The notes below the pieces were generated by a model. The model searched no databases and was not told the DNA's origin. It was given only the letters and a program-made list of their open reading frames with translations. 64,000 nucleotides of DNA, from positions 8,588,204-8,652,203 of the forward strand of contig NC_045139.1 in the NCBI RefSeq assembly GCF_008831285.2, given 5' to 3'. Position 1 is the first letter of the stretch; each line of letters begins with the position of its first letter. Positions 15,644 through 28,800 of this stretch are shown here, piece by piece. Both the position numbers and the translations under genes were made by a program. The stretch is from Nymphaea colorata (taxonomy: Eukaryota; Streptophyta; Magnoliopsida; Nymphaeales; Nymphaeaceae).

Positions 15644-16100
15644 GGATCAAATCCCTACAACGATTCCCAGGAGAAGAAGTAGGAGAAGTAGGAAGCAGAA
15701 ATTTCCTTCAGTGCAATGCTAACAAGAGAGTGACAGAATCAGAACCCAAACGAAAAACCTTAATACCTAAGAGAAGCAACGACCCGAACAAAATTCCCGA
15801 ATCCTCAGGTGATGTATTCTCGCAGTTCCCCTTCTGCGAGAGAGATAGAGAACCTTCTCTTTTCCGGAAACCCCAAATTCTTTTATACACGGAGAAATTT
15901 TGCAGGGTTCCGTTTCAAAAGAAATCCTTCCTTTCTCGGACTAATCCTTTCTTTATTGGCCATTAGGCACATAATGTTTCTTTGTGTCAAATGTATGTTG
16001 GTGGTGATTTTCCAAAAGAAAAAAATCAAAAGCACAACCAAAAATCTGGGTGACAGAGAAAAGTACATCCAATTTTTTCGATATTTCAAGTTTCACACCT
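15644..16100 (-). promoter_or_regulatory. Presumed 5'UTR and promoter of the E2 gene
   Basis: On the minus strand a plausible short 5'UTR intron runs from a GTATTAAG donor at about 15766 to the TAG acceptor ending at 15655, 11 nt before the ATG. CT-rich leader sequence surrounds it. Upstream the DNA turns AT-rich. I cannot place a TATA box with confidence. Confidence 0.35.
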
Positions 16101-17170
16101 CTGAATTTTTCGGCAGTTAAACGTAAGTTTATCACAAACTTCAGTTCGGTTAATGATATAGATTCACTAAAATTCATTCATATGTCTTCAGTAATTTGTA
16201 TTAATCTTTACATGTATATTCAGATATATGCAAACTAATTTTACGCAAATATTTTTATTACCATTAAAAGATATGCTAGAGAAACAACCTACGTGTACCT
16301 AAAAATGTAGCTAAACATTTACTGCCTTTTGAAAACTAGCCGACTTCGGAAAAGTGGCTCATAGAATTTTCTAAATAACCATAAGAAAAAGTAGATCACA
16401 ATATTAGAGAATAATGCGCGTTCATTTGGTTAGCATCAAATTTTTAGACGGCTTGAGGAAAAAATGCACCTCAAACTGTCACCCTCTTTCTCTTAGCATC
16501 CCAGGTAGCAGCCTCTTTATTTCTAGGCGGACGGATGAGAATTTCGAAAGAATGTCGACACATTAACAAGGCTCGGGCCTTTTACTTTGTTATATCCCAT
16601 TAATCTTTATTTTAAACACATATTATTTATCATAACGTTTTTTGTAGCTTCTTACTAAATTTGGAAAAAGATAAAGAATTATCGTTTTCTGCTGCGTGGG
16701 CCCTCTCGAAGGGCTGAAATGACGAGTCCACTAGATGATTTTTAAAGGTTTTTTTTTAGAAATTTACAGGTTTTTGTGGAAGTTTGTATGATTTTGGGGG
16801 AACTTTGCAAATTTGAATGTTTGTGATGTTTTGTTGAAGATTTTTGTAGAATTATATATATATATATATTTATATATATGAGAGAGAGAGAGTTGTACCT
16901 CAATGATCAATGACAGAACTAAAAAAATTTTGGTCAAAAAGCACTAACTGGTATTTGCTTTGGCACTAACCTAGGTCAAGTCGTAAGCACTACATGTAGT
17001 TGGACCCAAGTTCAACTTTATTATAATAAAGGATTTTAATGACTCGCGTGTACAGTTGCTCACACTAGTCAATAGCTTCCTCGTTTATAATTTTTAAAAA
17101 ATTGTCGCTATGACAGTACTAGTTTCAGTTCAATGAGATGAGTTTTGTACTCAAATTGAATGATTGAAAA

Positions 17171-17547
17171 TAAAGATGTCAACTTATTCAATTTGGATTA
17201 GATATTTGATATAAGATGCAAAAAAAAAAATATTTCATTAAAAAATAGGATCAAATTCATATTTTACTTCAAATTCATGTATACATAAATATCCAATCGT
17301 ATTCAAATCAGATCGAATTTTATATAAATATTTGATATCCAATCTTACATGTTGAAAATCAGCCAAATTTGTCCTAAAAGGCATTTGGATATAAATGTAA
17401 AAGTCAGATTCAAATTGGATTCAAATTATAAAATTGAATTTTGGATTTGAATTTAGTTAGATTTTTTTCGTTTATTTTTTATTTCGAGTAAATAACAGAT
17501 GGAGTTAAGCGTATATCTCATTTGAATCCGATCCATTGGCTTCGCTA
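17171..17547. repeat. AT-rich dispersed repeat, probable hAT-MITE relic
   Basis: The segment is full of GGATTTGGATTC/ATTTGAATTT-type words and shares its composition and several words (AAAAAATAGGATCA, ATACATAAATAT) with 18534-18933. Its left end TAAAGATGTCAAC loosely resembles the inverted right end. No clear target duplication is seen. The boundaries are approximate. Confidence 0.4.
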
Positions 17548-18533
17548 GTCGCAAATACCAGTTCAAGTAATTGTGTAACCTCCCTGCCTCCACAAATTGC
17601 ACAACGATGATGGTTATAGTTTTAAAGCGGGGCGCAGGACTCTAGGGGGTGAAGTAGACTCCTTGATCTGCTAGTTCATCTTTGGGATGAAATTTTCTTC
17701 AGCTTCCCTCATTGAAGCCATTTTCGTTCATCAGGAGCTAGAGAAGGATCCTTCACTCGATTCAGACGAAGGTGTGAAATGGAGTGAGAAATTTGGGGGT
17801 AGACAGGTGATCGTTCAAGTTAACCTTTGAGTTCTGGGCCACACTACCTGATGATGTTAACATCGTGGCTATACGAGTTATTTTCCTGCTAATTGCGCCA
17901 ATGAAACCACCCACAAGGAGGATAAAGATTCTATATTTGATGAGCAGATGCAAGTTAAAATGGGTAAAAGACGTGTCTGGAAGCAACAGAATGCTTCTTT
18001 GGAAGATGACCTGTGGATGGAAGTAACAGAAGGTTTGTGTGGATGAGGAAGAGACAATGGATGGAAAGGAAGCCACCCCGCCTTCAAGATTTGCTATTCT
18101 AGAGATACGCGCTACTGATTCAGTGATTCTGACACTGAATTTGCAAAAAGGTCTCTACCGCCATTGCCAAACCCCCTTGCAGGAAATCCAAGGTCAGGAA
18201 GAGATCATTAAAATGCAGGGAGATTGGTCGTCTCAAGAAAAGAGGCAGGCAAGATTTTTGAGAAGGAAGACGACATGGCTTATGCTGTGAATAACCTACC
18301 TTTGGTGAAGGCGGCACTCTAGCAAAGAAGAGAAAATTCCAAGCCCACGAAATGCCGAGGATGCAGTCAATGCTGAAAGTAGAGTACAAGGAGATTGCTC
18401 TTCACCTATCTACCCGACACTTGAAGAATTGACGACAAAAGTATAGAGGGAAGGATTAAATTGTGTCGGGGTTTAGGTTTTTTGGGCGATGGTCTTCGGG
18501 AATCCTCCAATTTTTGGTTTTGAAGGCTCCGAT

Positions 18534-18933
18534 TAAGAATGTTAATATATTTGATTTGAATTACTTATTTCAAAAAAGTCGATATAAAAAAAATATCCCA
18601 ATTAAAAAATAGGATCAGACTAAGATTTAATAAATGAAATCTGATCAGATTTGCATTTGAATTCAGATATACATAAATATTTGATCAAATTTGAATATGG
18701 GTTCGGATTGGATTCATTTTTAAACAAATATCATGTATCTAATGCTATTAAATTTTGAAAATTGGTAAAATCTGATTCAAAATTTGGATTCAGATTCAAA
18801 TATAAATATAAAAATCGGATTCAGATTCAGATTTAGATGACTTTTGTAAATTTAAATATGAATATGTGAATATCCGAAAAAGCATATATGATTAAGAATA
18901 TATTTGATCCGAATCGATCCGTTGACATGCCTA
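18534..18933. repeat. AT-rich dispersed repeat, second copy of the same family
   Basis: Inverted ends are TAAGAATGTTAA on the left and TAGGCATGTCAA (reverse of the right end), matching at 9 of 12 positions. The interior repeats GGATTCAGATTCA-like words. The flanks (GCTCCGAT and CTCGGGAT) are only a weak candidate target duplication. Plant non-autonomous hAT elements commonly have ends of this form. Confidence 0.45.
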
Positions 18934-19509
18934 CTCGGGATTGAGGTTGGGTGATCCATTGTGTTCCCTACAGTTTGGGGCCATTTGGCAACACAGACAG
19001 GAAAATTAGAATTAAGTGAAACATGGAGAATATTTTTAACACGCAACGAATTACTAGAGGCATGAAGCCTATGGAGGAAATTTTCAATATAGAAAACTTA
19101 CCCACAATTCTGCAATTTACTATAACGTAGCTTTTGTCACATGAGCAGATATGACCCCAAATCAATGATGCGTGAGCGCATGCATGTGCGTGTGTGTGTT
19201 TGCTGCATGCTTCACGAGGGATAAGGCACGAAAGTCCATTGAAAGAGTCAAGAGTCATGTGGCCGATGGGCTCTACACGTTGTCCTTCTTGTGATGCACA
19301 GTTCGTCCACATGCATCTTGTTCGCCCTCTCAACATCGCCACTATGTATCTTATTCTATGCTTACGTTTGCTTCCTTGCGTTATATGTATATATATTAAC
19401 AATTAATTTTGACACTTTATGTGGTGAAAGCATATTGGCGCATAACTTTAGTATCAAAACCTGGCTTTGATAGCGTGTGATGACTGTCTTTAATGCCGTA
19501 AAGTGTGAA

Positions 19510-19873
19510 GACTCGAGGTTGACTCATTTATAAACAAGTCGAGCTCGAGTTTAAAATGTAGACTCAAAATGTTAAACGAGTCGAGTTCGAGTTATAAGAA
19601 CTCGACTTGTTTAAACTCGGTTCGGCTTGACTAGATAAAATTGGTTCAGCATAGTTGAATTAGTTAGAGAGTTAACGAGTCAAACAAAACAAACCAGTTT
19701 ACAAAAACAAGTTAAGCAAGTCGAGTTAGCTTGATGCTGTATAGTCAGTCGAGCTGAAACCTATCCTATGGAGCTCGACTCTGGTTTGAGCCAAGCTTGA
19801 GCTTGAGTTATTCTAATCCAGTCGAGTTCCAGCTGACCCACCTCGAGCTCGACCCGGCTCAAATGCAGCCCTA
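19510..19873. repeat. CTCGAG-rich dispersed repeat, probable hAT-MITE relic
   Basis: Dense TCGAGCTCGAG/GAGTCGAG words run through the segment. The right edge reads GGCTCAAATGCAGCCCTA, the inverse of a TAGGGCTGCA-type terminus also seen at 21227. The left end is not resolved and may be truncated. Confidence 0.45.
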
Positions 19874-20689
19874 ATTCTAGATGATTGCATTAGAACAGTT
19901 CCATCTTAGCTGGAATTAGGAAATAACCAAAGCTTAAGTTGCTTGATGCTGGAAAAGCAAGTAAATTGGGTGAAAAAATTAATATTGTCACATTTCAGGG
20001 AAAAAGCAAGACACTTTGTTTGGCAAATATTCTGTTCTCAAAAAGAAAAAGTGAGACATTTTTGTGGGGATTGCTTTTTCCCTCTTTTAATCAAACAAGG
20101 TAATAAATGACGAAGGGATTCAATGACTAACCAAGGTTCCTTAGATTCCACTTTCTTGCACAATAAATGTAGTGTTTGGTTGGTTTTGGTGATTAGGGTT
20201 TCCTCCATCCCTTCCTTGGGCCTTCCTCTTTCTTTTTCACCACCAACAGTTCTGGCGCAAGCTGTCTGCAAAAGCGATGCTTGTATTGAAATGGGTGTTG
20301 GTGATAAGTTTTTTCATCGTAGTGTTTGAACCAAACGTCTGGATGGTAAAGCTGCAACATCTTTGATTAGAAGCTTTTCTTTGAAAGCTCGCTTTCTTCC
20401 CCCTTTTGTAGGCCACCTAACCATGTTCAGGCGTGGACTCTTTTGCTTCTTTTCATTGTAGGCCTTTTGCAGAAGAGTCCACGCTTTATGTACCATATTG
20501 CAAAATAGTCGCCATTTTATATGGCTTTGCAAATTAATTTTATACTTTTTTTTTGTATGTTCAGCACATATTGATTCTTCCATTGAGTCATTTGTGGCCA
20601 AAACCTGATCGTTGTTAGGTTAACTACCAAAACAAATGAAAACTCTCTTCCTTGTTTTCTTAGACTCTAAATCTGCCATCTGGTCCGGT

Positions 20690-20935
20690 CCAAAGAACAA
20701 AGAACTTAACTTTGGTTGGTAAATCCGTGACTTGACCTTGGATCGGCAAATGACCAAGTCGTTGACTTGATTAGTTGACTCATCGACTCGGTCGAGTTTT
20801 AAAATAACCTAAATTGGGTGAGTCAGGACGAGTCAAGGGCAAGCCGGTATCGTGGCCAAGTTTTCTAGTGATCTGAACTAACTTGGGCAATTCCCGAGCC
20901 AACCCCATGAGTCAACCAACTATGAATCTTGTCTT
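20690..20935. repeat. GACTCGG/GAGTCAA-rich repeat relic
   Basis: The sequence is rich in GTTGACTTG, GACTCGGTCGAG and GAGTCAA words. These resemble the arms of the better preserved element at 33649-34196, which has GACTCGGCCGAGTC. No inverted ends or target duplication can be fixed here. Confidence 0.3.
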
Positions 20936-21226
20936 CTTTCAACTATGAAATATCATTTAGATGGGCAGGTTTTGAACATACTTGACGGCTAAAAACCCTT
21001 TTTAATACGTTAGATGGTTAGGTTTTGGACATACTCCATGCAATAAGTCAACACAAGAAAAGGACTTGAATTAAGAAACGTTTACATTGTATTGTTTAGG
21101 AACCAATGCCCCAATGCCCCACTTAGAGAGAGATTCAAAATTCTGGCATCCACCCAGACGGGATGTTGGACAAATCGGTAGATTCATAAACTTGACACCT
21201 AGCCTGTTAGAGCATATAGTTGTAAC

Positions 21227-21480
21227 TAGGGCTGCACACAAGCCGTGACTTCACCCAGAAAACTCCAGCTCGAGTTGAGCTTGGACTTGAGTCAAGCTCC
21301 ATAAAACAGGTTCAAGCTCGATTCGACAACACAATGTCGAGCTCGAGCTCAACTCACATAACTCGTTTAACTCATTTCTATTCAAGTCTGTCTCATTTTT
21401 TTAAACTCGATTAACTCGTTTAGTTGCTACTCATTTAACAGTTCTCTTATTATATTTCAATATTCATTATGGAATCGAGC
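21227..21480. repeat. CTCGAG-rich dispersed repeat, left-end copy
   Basis: The segment starts with TAGGGCTGCACACAAGCC and continues with CTCGAGTTGAGCTTGG and GTCGAGCTCGAGCTCAA. It shares its terminus and composition with 19510-19873, in opposite orientation. The right boundary is approximate. Confidence 0.45.
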
Positions 21481-22843
21481 CTGCTCATATTTAAAAGAGG
21501 AGGATTAGGAGGTGGGTTAAGATCCACCAAACCAAGAATCGGAGCCCAATGTAGCAGCAGACTTTGTTGTTATAATGGGTATGTTCAACTACTAATCTTA
21601 TTTCAAAAAATTTAAAATAAACTTTTTTTTTAAATTGAAAAGTGAAAAAATAAGAAAAATACAATAAAATAAAAATGTGATTTTTTTTTTTCAATTTGGT
21701 GGTCTTTTTCAAAAATATTGTGAATTCTCGTGTTTTGACATTTTTGCGTTGTGTGTGTGAACAAGGAGATCCTTATTTCACAATTTCGTCAACCTCACTA
21801 ATCTCTCACCCTTTCTCATTATCTTCTCTTATTTAATTACATTTAGCTAAAAGACACGTGGACTGATAATCAAGGGAAAGTGGTAAACTAAGAAGATAAA
21901 AATGTAGGAATCAGTGACAGATAGTCACGATCATATATGGAGATAGTAAATCTTTGATAATTTTCTCCAAATTCAAAGACGCTTATATGGATATCTTTTA
22001 CCACTTTCCCAAAAATACAAAGGGGAACTTTCTATAGATGCGTGGACCAGCTGTCCCTTCTCTCTCCGAAGCAAGAACAGAGTGCTTTCTCCAAAAAATC
22101 GACAAATCCGATTCCAACTCGGCGAAAATTGCGGCCAAACCGATACACATCGACCATCGATTCGGTTCGATTTTCCGGGTCGCAAGCCGTCTCGCTGGAC
22201 CCAATTCAACTGCTAATTTCTGATTACCACCAGACTTTCTTCTGATATTGTATTATTATGAACGATAACGTATAATCTTCTCCGAATTGCTCTTCTTAAC
22301 ACTGCTTTGAAGGGAAAATAAGCCTCAATATGTCTTATTTGAAAAAATGAAGGTCTTTTCTAGAAATATTGAGTAGTAGGCGAGTAAATCAAAATTTTCC
22401 TTGGTATAAGAAGGTCGGCGGATGGCGGGTTACGCAGTCTCTCTGGTTTCAGCAGCAGTATTCAACCGACCTTTCTCTCCCCCTTCCTACGTCTTCGAGT
22501 AACTTCTTTATCGACGGCGCTGCTGCTGTAACACTTTTCACCCGGCAAGCGCGTTTGCTTTAGTCAATTCAATAGGCATTTTGTGTTTTGTTTCTATAAT
22601 CAACGACAAGGAAGGAACGACGATCAAATGGACTCGTGTTCTGTTTGTTGATTCCGAGATCTCCTTTTAGTTTTGTATAATTCAAATCCGACATCACGGT
22701 AGCTTCGTTTCTAGATTCTAATTGTTATGTAGGAACGTCAAATTGGAGGAATGACCGATATTGACTCGTTTGTTGTTTCGTTTGTATATTTTGTTTTGCG
22801 ATTCAGAAGGAAGCTTTAAATTCGAGTGTTTTCGTATTGACTG

Positions 22844-25800
22844 ATGGAAATTGAGGAGGGGACAACGAGCGATTTTTGTAAGGGTTCTTTATCATAGCCA
22901 TTGATCTTCAAAGAAACAATGCATTGATCTGGATTTGATGGCCATTCTTTTTCTGATGTTCTTTCGTTAAGGCGAAGCTGTTTATTGACCCGGATCCTGA
23001 ATTTTGCGTTTTCAGGTGAGATAATTCCGGTTTCTAGATCGAGGAAGGATAAGCAATCGAGTGCAGAGAGCTACGAGGATGAGCGGAGAAGAACGCGGAT
23101 AGGAACACTGAGGAAAAGGGCGGTAAACGCATCGACGAGGCTCACGCACTCACTCAGGAGGCGAGGAAAGCGGAGAGTCGAGTGCAGTGACCTTTGGTTT
23201 CCGATCGACGATGAGCGTGATGAGGAGGAAGAGGCCGCAGTGAACACGTTCAGGAAGGCACTGATTGAACGGGATATGCTGCCTCCACAGCATGACGATT
23301 ATCACATGATGAGGAGGTATTCCTTCTGACTTATTTCACTTGGATATGAAAGGGTATGTCCTGCAGTGAGGATAACCATATCTTTGTTCCGCCTTTTGGG
23401 CTTTAAATTTACCACATTCTCTTTTGTCTCTAAGAAAGAAAAAGATAGATTCTGCGTTGATCTTAGAATACGAAGAGTTCCGTGTGCGCTAGTGCTCAGT
23501 ACTCCAATTCGCGAATTCTCATTAGGCGCGGGTTGATTTTGCTGGGCACGTTAGAAGAATATAACCTATGCAGAAAGCAGAAAAACAAGGGCATAAATAA
23601 TTTTCTCTTGTACAATATAAAAACAAACATAATTACACTTTTCATGTTTGTCTAAGACACCGTGGGTTTCATGTTGCATTTTCAGTGGTGGGCCCAAACA
23701 CAGTTCTCTTTCGTGTTTGCTCTGGCATATTACTGAAACTGGAAAAACTATAGGACAATGAGTAAGAAATTTGCGGATAGATGTTGATTCTCTTTACTCT
23801 CTATGTGCTGCTCCGTGGAGATCACTCTTAAAGATGCCAGGATATAAACCAGAAAGGAAAAGCAGTTGATTCTTTGGAGGAGATTTTAAGAAAAAACCCA
23901 TGCATGGATGTTGTACATGGCAGTAAAAATCTAATTATTTGGCATAAATCTAAAGAAGGCAGAGTGTCAGACTTATGAAATTGTTCTCATCAATTTAATG
24001 GTTTTCCATACCCCTATGTACAAAAAAGAAAAACCAAAAGCGGTAATTCAGGAGTAGTTGTTTGAGAAACATGTATTAAGATGCTAATGATTGTTATGGA
24101 CTCATGAAAGATGAACATCTTGATCTTATTAGCTTAACAAATTTTGACATTACAAATTAATGGGTTCAAGAAGAGTCTGACATGTTGAGTAAAGACTAAA
24201 AATATGAATAAATAATGTATAAAGAACATCAGAGTACGACAACAAAGAAATCAACTCAAGGGTAACATGAAAAATAATAACATGCAAGAGAATGAGAAGA
24301 TGGTTGGTATAGTTTGAGAAATTTTTTGGTCCAACTTGTAAATAAGCGAGTAAGTTTTAAAATTTTTAGTATTTGATCTCTCTGTTGGATCATGAATGTC
24401 GTTTTGGTTTGTTACTTTGAGTTTTTGGTGTGATTTATAATCTTAATTCTTGTGGTACAAATCATTGGATTTTTCATTTTATTTTTGTAACGAAATTTTT
24501 TATTATGCGGGCTATGTGTATTTTATGATACATGTGTATGATTGTAAAAGAATTATCCTACATCTTCTTCCTTTTTTTCTCTTTCTCTTATTCTTTCATG
24601 CAGGGATAATGTTATGTTTCTGTCTAACGATTTATAGACCTAGCAACTTATTATCTGATCATTAGGAATCTTCATGATTTTTTACTCATTATTAGTTGCT
24701 TGGTCAAAATTTTGTGTCAATTGTCTTTCCTACTCCAACTGTAGGTTTTTGAAGGCAAGAAAGTTTGACATCGAGAAAACAATTCATATGTGGGGCCAGA
24801 TGCTTCAGTGGAGAGAAGAATATGGGGCTGATTCAATTTTGCAGGTGAATGTAGCTATCAATAACGGCAATGCATCTGTTGAAAAACAAATATGAAAAAA
24901 ATACAGACATAATTGTGTTTGCACTCAGTACTGCCATGGACATGTTCTTTTGTATGTTTGTGTTACCTGGCAAAGATGGCACAGCCTTTGTATTGTTGTC
25001 ATTTCCAGGTCTCTAATGTGGTACAAGAAAATAGTTGAATTCTTAGGAAAGGTGTCATTGGTATGATAAATTATTCAGGAATAGATCAAGCAGTACTGAA
25101 GAGAGATTGTGTTCTTGATATTTTGTTCACTTCTAAAATTGGAGGAAGTTTGTAAAAGCATGTGAACTAAGACTAATGATTGTCTGACTGATATCCTTTT
25201 ACTTTTAAGCAAGCTCAAACAAAAGCTTTGATGATTGTCTGATTGGTATCCTCTTACTTCTAAACAAGCTCAGACAGAAGCTTTGATTGGTGACGTGCAA
25301 TTGCCACAGTGCCACTTTATATGTCCTGTTAAGCACAGTCATTGTCATGGTTCACATTGTATTCTTGTGTGTGTGTTTTTATGAGTAAACTGATGTGATC
25401 TGTCAAATATAGCAAGAGGATGGCAGTCCTTTCTTGTACTTCTATTTTTAACTCTCAATATGACATTGTCTTTTTCTCTTTTTACATACAACAGAAAAAA
25501 TAAAATAAAAGCTTGATTTAGTCTCAAAAGTTTCATTATTTGGATGGTGAAAAAAATCCTGGTTTCATTTCACCAGTTTTATCATTTAGATGGTGATCCA
25601 ATGCAGGACTTTGTTTTTGGAGAACTTGAAAAGGTGCTGCAATATTATCCTCATGGATATCATGGAGTAGACAAAGATGGCAGACCTGTATACATTGAAA
25701 GACTGGGCAAAATTAATCTGAATGAGCTCACTTCTATCACTACAATAGACAGATACTTGAAATACCATGTTCAGGAGTTTGAGAAGGCGGTCAGTCAGAA

Positions 25801-28800
25801 GTTTCCAGCCTGTTCAGTTGCAGCTAGGAGGCATATTGACACTACTACAACAATTCTGGATGTGCATGGAGTGGTATTGACACGTGTTCCATACTACTAA
25901 AATATATTGCAAAAGATTTCAACTCTTTATCTATTAGAAGCTTATCTACTCGAGAATACTTCCCTCCTCTGAGCAATGATGATGCAGGGTGCCAACCACT
26001 TCAGCAAGACTGCCTACGAGCTTATTTCTGGCATGCAAAAAATTGATGGTGACAACTATCCCGAGGTACTGGAGTTATCTCTACTCTTTCTTTGTTGTTA
26101 TAATCACAATTGATGTAATGTTTTTTGTTTTTTCTAAGTTCATGCATTAGGATATTGTTTTTCGTTTTCTGCAGACATTGCACCGCATGTTGATTGTGAA
26201 TGCTGGTCGTGGTTTTAAACTACTATGGCATACTGTAAAAGGTTTTCTAGACCCAGGAACAGCGGCTAAGATACATGTAATAATAGCTTACTTTAGTTTC
26301 TGTCTTGGCATTTATAACATTGCAAACAAGTCATTCTTTCTCATTATTGCAGGTCTTAGGAAGCAGATATCAGAGTAAACTATTGGAGTTTATAGATTCA
26401 AGGTTAGTAATTACTCACAAAAATGAGATACCCAACTCCAAGAGATGGCACTTATACTCTCTCTCTTTCTCTCTCTCTCTGACCTTTGCAGCCAACTTCC
26501 AGCTTTTCTAGGTGGCTCCTGTACTTGTGCAAGTGAAGGTGGCTGTCTTAGATCCGATAAAGGACCATGGAAGGATCCAGATATAATGAAGGTATATTTG
26601 TTTGTTTATTCAATGTTTTGAAATTGCTTAAGACAGCAAAAGATGACATTCTCAATTGGGAACCTTACACTTCCAGCTCATACACAATCGACAAGCATCT
26701 CTTTTAAGACAAAAGACAACAGTACATGAAGGGCAAGAGAAACTTGATTTGCAGGGAAGAGACCAATTTTCAGAGGTAAAATCATCATTAAACCCAAAGT
26801 AACTGCTGGATGTAAAAGTTCCACCATTTTAACCTTATGTTATGTCCAATCTTGTACTTCACCTGAAGAAACTAGAAAAATCATGTTTGTATGTTTTTGC
26901 TTACCTTTACATTCAATCCAGGGCATCAGTACTGAGGTATCGACTGCTGAATCAGGGTCTGATATTGATGAGGCTCTTTATCCTTCAGGTTTAAAAGGTT
27001 TTGCCACTACCCACTTGGCTACTGTTAATGAAGAAGTGAGTTCTTCTTATGCGGATCTGTGAAAAATGTATAATGCTTTCTGTGATTATGATATGCATAG
27101 TACTTACCATTTGTTCCTTTCTGCTTTCTTTGCTACTATGGAGAAAATTTCTGTTACAAACATGCATTCTCTGACTTGATGATGTCGTTCTAATCGTGCT
27201 TGCCATCCATGTGGTAACCGGTAAATAGATAGAATGCAAAATTAAATGCTTGTTATGAGCTAATATTATATCCTTCGTAAATGCAAAGCAGTTGAACCAT
27301 GAAGGACTTAATACTGATATTGGTTTGTTAAGCTTTTTTATCAAATTTTGTCTTGTTCTTTGGAAAATAGTGGGTGACTGGTAGCTTGTAACTAACCAAC
27401 TGTGACAGTGAATATTAATTTGTGGAAGTGAACTCATGTAATTCAGAGGCCTTCTCTAATCCTTATGGTTAAAATTGAACATGGTTGATGACTTATAAAT
27501 GCAAAAAGAAAGCGAAGTTGGATACACAAGTTTTTTTCTGACCAATGTTCAAGTGAAGAAATAAAAATCGTGAATGTGTGGAACTATTTTGCCTTTTCTA
27601 GCCAACAAAAACTGCAGAACATATGGAAACCATAAAATTTGAGAGTATTTCCAGTTTCCACTTTTTCCTTGAATAATGTTACTCGTGATGAGATGCGTTA
27701 CAGCTCAGAGCCCAACAGATATATTACCCTCTGATTTTGTTTTTGACTTAGTACTTTCTGCAGCCCAGGACAAGCAATTCTGGTACTCATTGCAGCATTC
27801 AGCAAGCTTCCTCTGGTGCTGAAAAAGGTGGGTCACTGATGAATACATTGAATAGTTCAGAAGTGAGGATGTTCGTCTTCAACCACATGTCCCCTAGGCA
27901 GGGTAATGTTTCTGATGTGAAAAACCTCGTTTTCTGTTCCACTCAGTTCAGTTTCCTTTTTCTGATAACATGCTTTTCTACTTTTTAGAATCTTCTCACA
28001 GGGAAGTTGCATTATTATTGATATTCCTGTACCATATTGAGTTTGTTTAGCATTTTAGTGTCTCATCATGTGGAAGTTAGGAAGTTTTGAGAACCAATCC
28101 ATTGATCCTACTTATGATCTAACAAAGAATACTGAAAGGATTATAGTGGAGAAGCAACTGATTTTGTTGTGAACAAGACATTTTTGGACATCAAAAACTG
28201 GAAAGATGATTTTTTAACTAAAATGGTTGAAATGGTTAATCATGCAGCCACAGCTTATCATGTTTTCAAATTTTTTCGAACAAAAGGTCTGCAAATGACT
28301 AATGGCATGGGAGCATGTGGTGAACATTCTTCTATATTTGAATTATGCACATTACAGTTGAGATGGTTTAGTATTTGTAACCTTTACATTTTGCACCTTT
28401 TTCTGTGAAAGTTGATTATGTATACCTGGACATGTCCATGCATGAGGACCTGATCCCAGTGCAACTCATTTATGTCTCCCTCGGACATCGGAACCAAATT
28501 CCAGTTTATGTTTTTGGTGGCACAGTTTGGTATGTCTAATGACTTTCAAGTGCACATGCTTTTATTGCTGGCTGTTTACTGAATCTATGTAGTTTCACTT
28601 ACTACTTAGAGTTGTGAATGTTAGCCGTCAAAAGAAAAAAAAAAAAAATCATGTGAATATCCAATATAAAAGGAAGAAAAATCAAGAAGGAAAGGAGAAA
28701 AAAGGAAAAGGGTGTTGCTTATAACAAACGCATGTATTAAACTTTGGTTCTATATCAAAGTATGTGTGGTATTAGCATGAATGATTGATAAGGTGAATTT

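Larger units (their letters stand above)
16101..22000. other. Repeat-rich intergenic region, no intact gene seen
   Basis: The stretch between the E2 and SFH genes is AT-rich and dominated by relics of short dispersed repeats (listed separately) plus TA/GA microsatellite sequence near 16853-16890. A coding-like patch at about 17700-18420 contains stop codons and no recognisable domain; one frame includes PSRFAILE, a word that vaguely recalls spacer regions of plant LINE polyproteins, but this is not enough to call it. Confidence 0.55.

Noticed and set aside
22038-22245. Overlapping 60-78 codon frames before the SFH gene
   Set aside because: Frames are open in several readings at once and are not conserved family members. 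The region is more likely the SFH promoter or leader.
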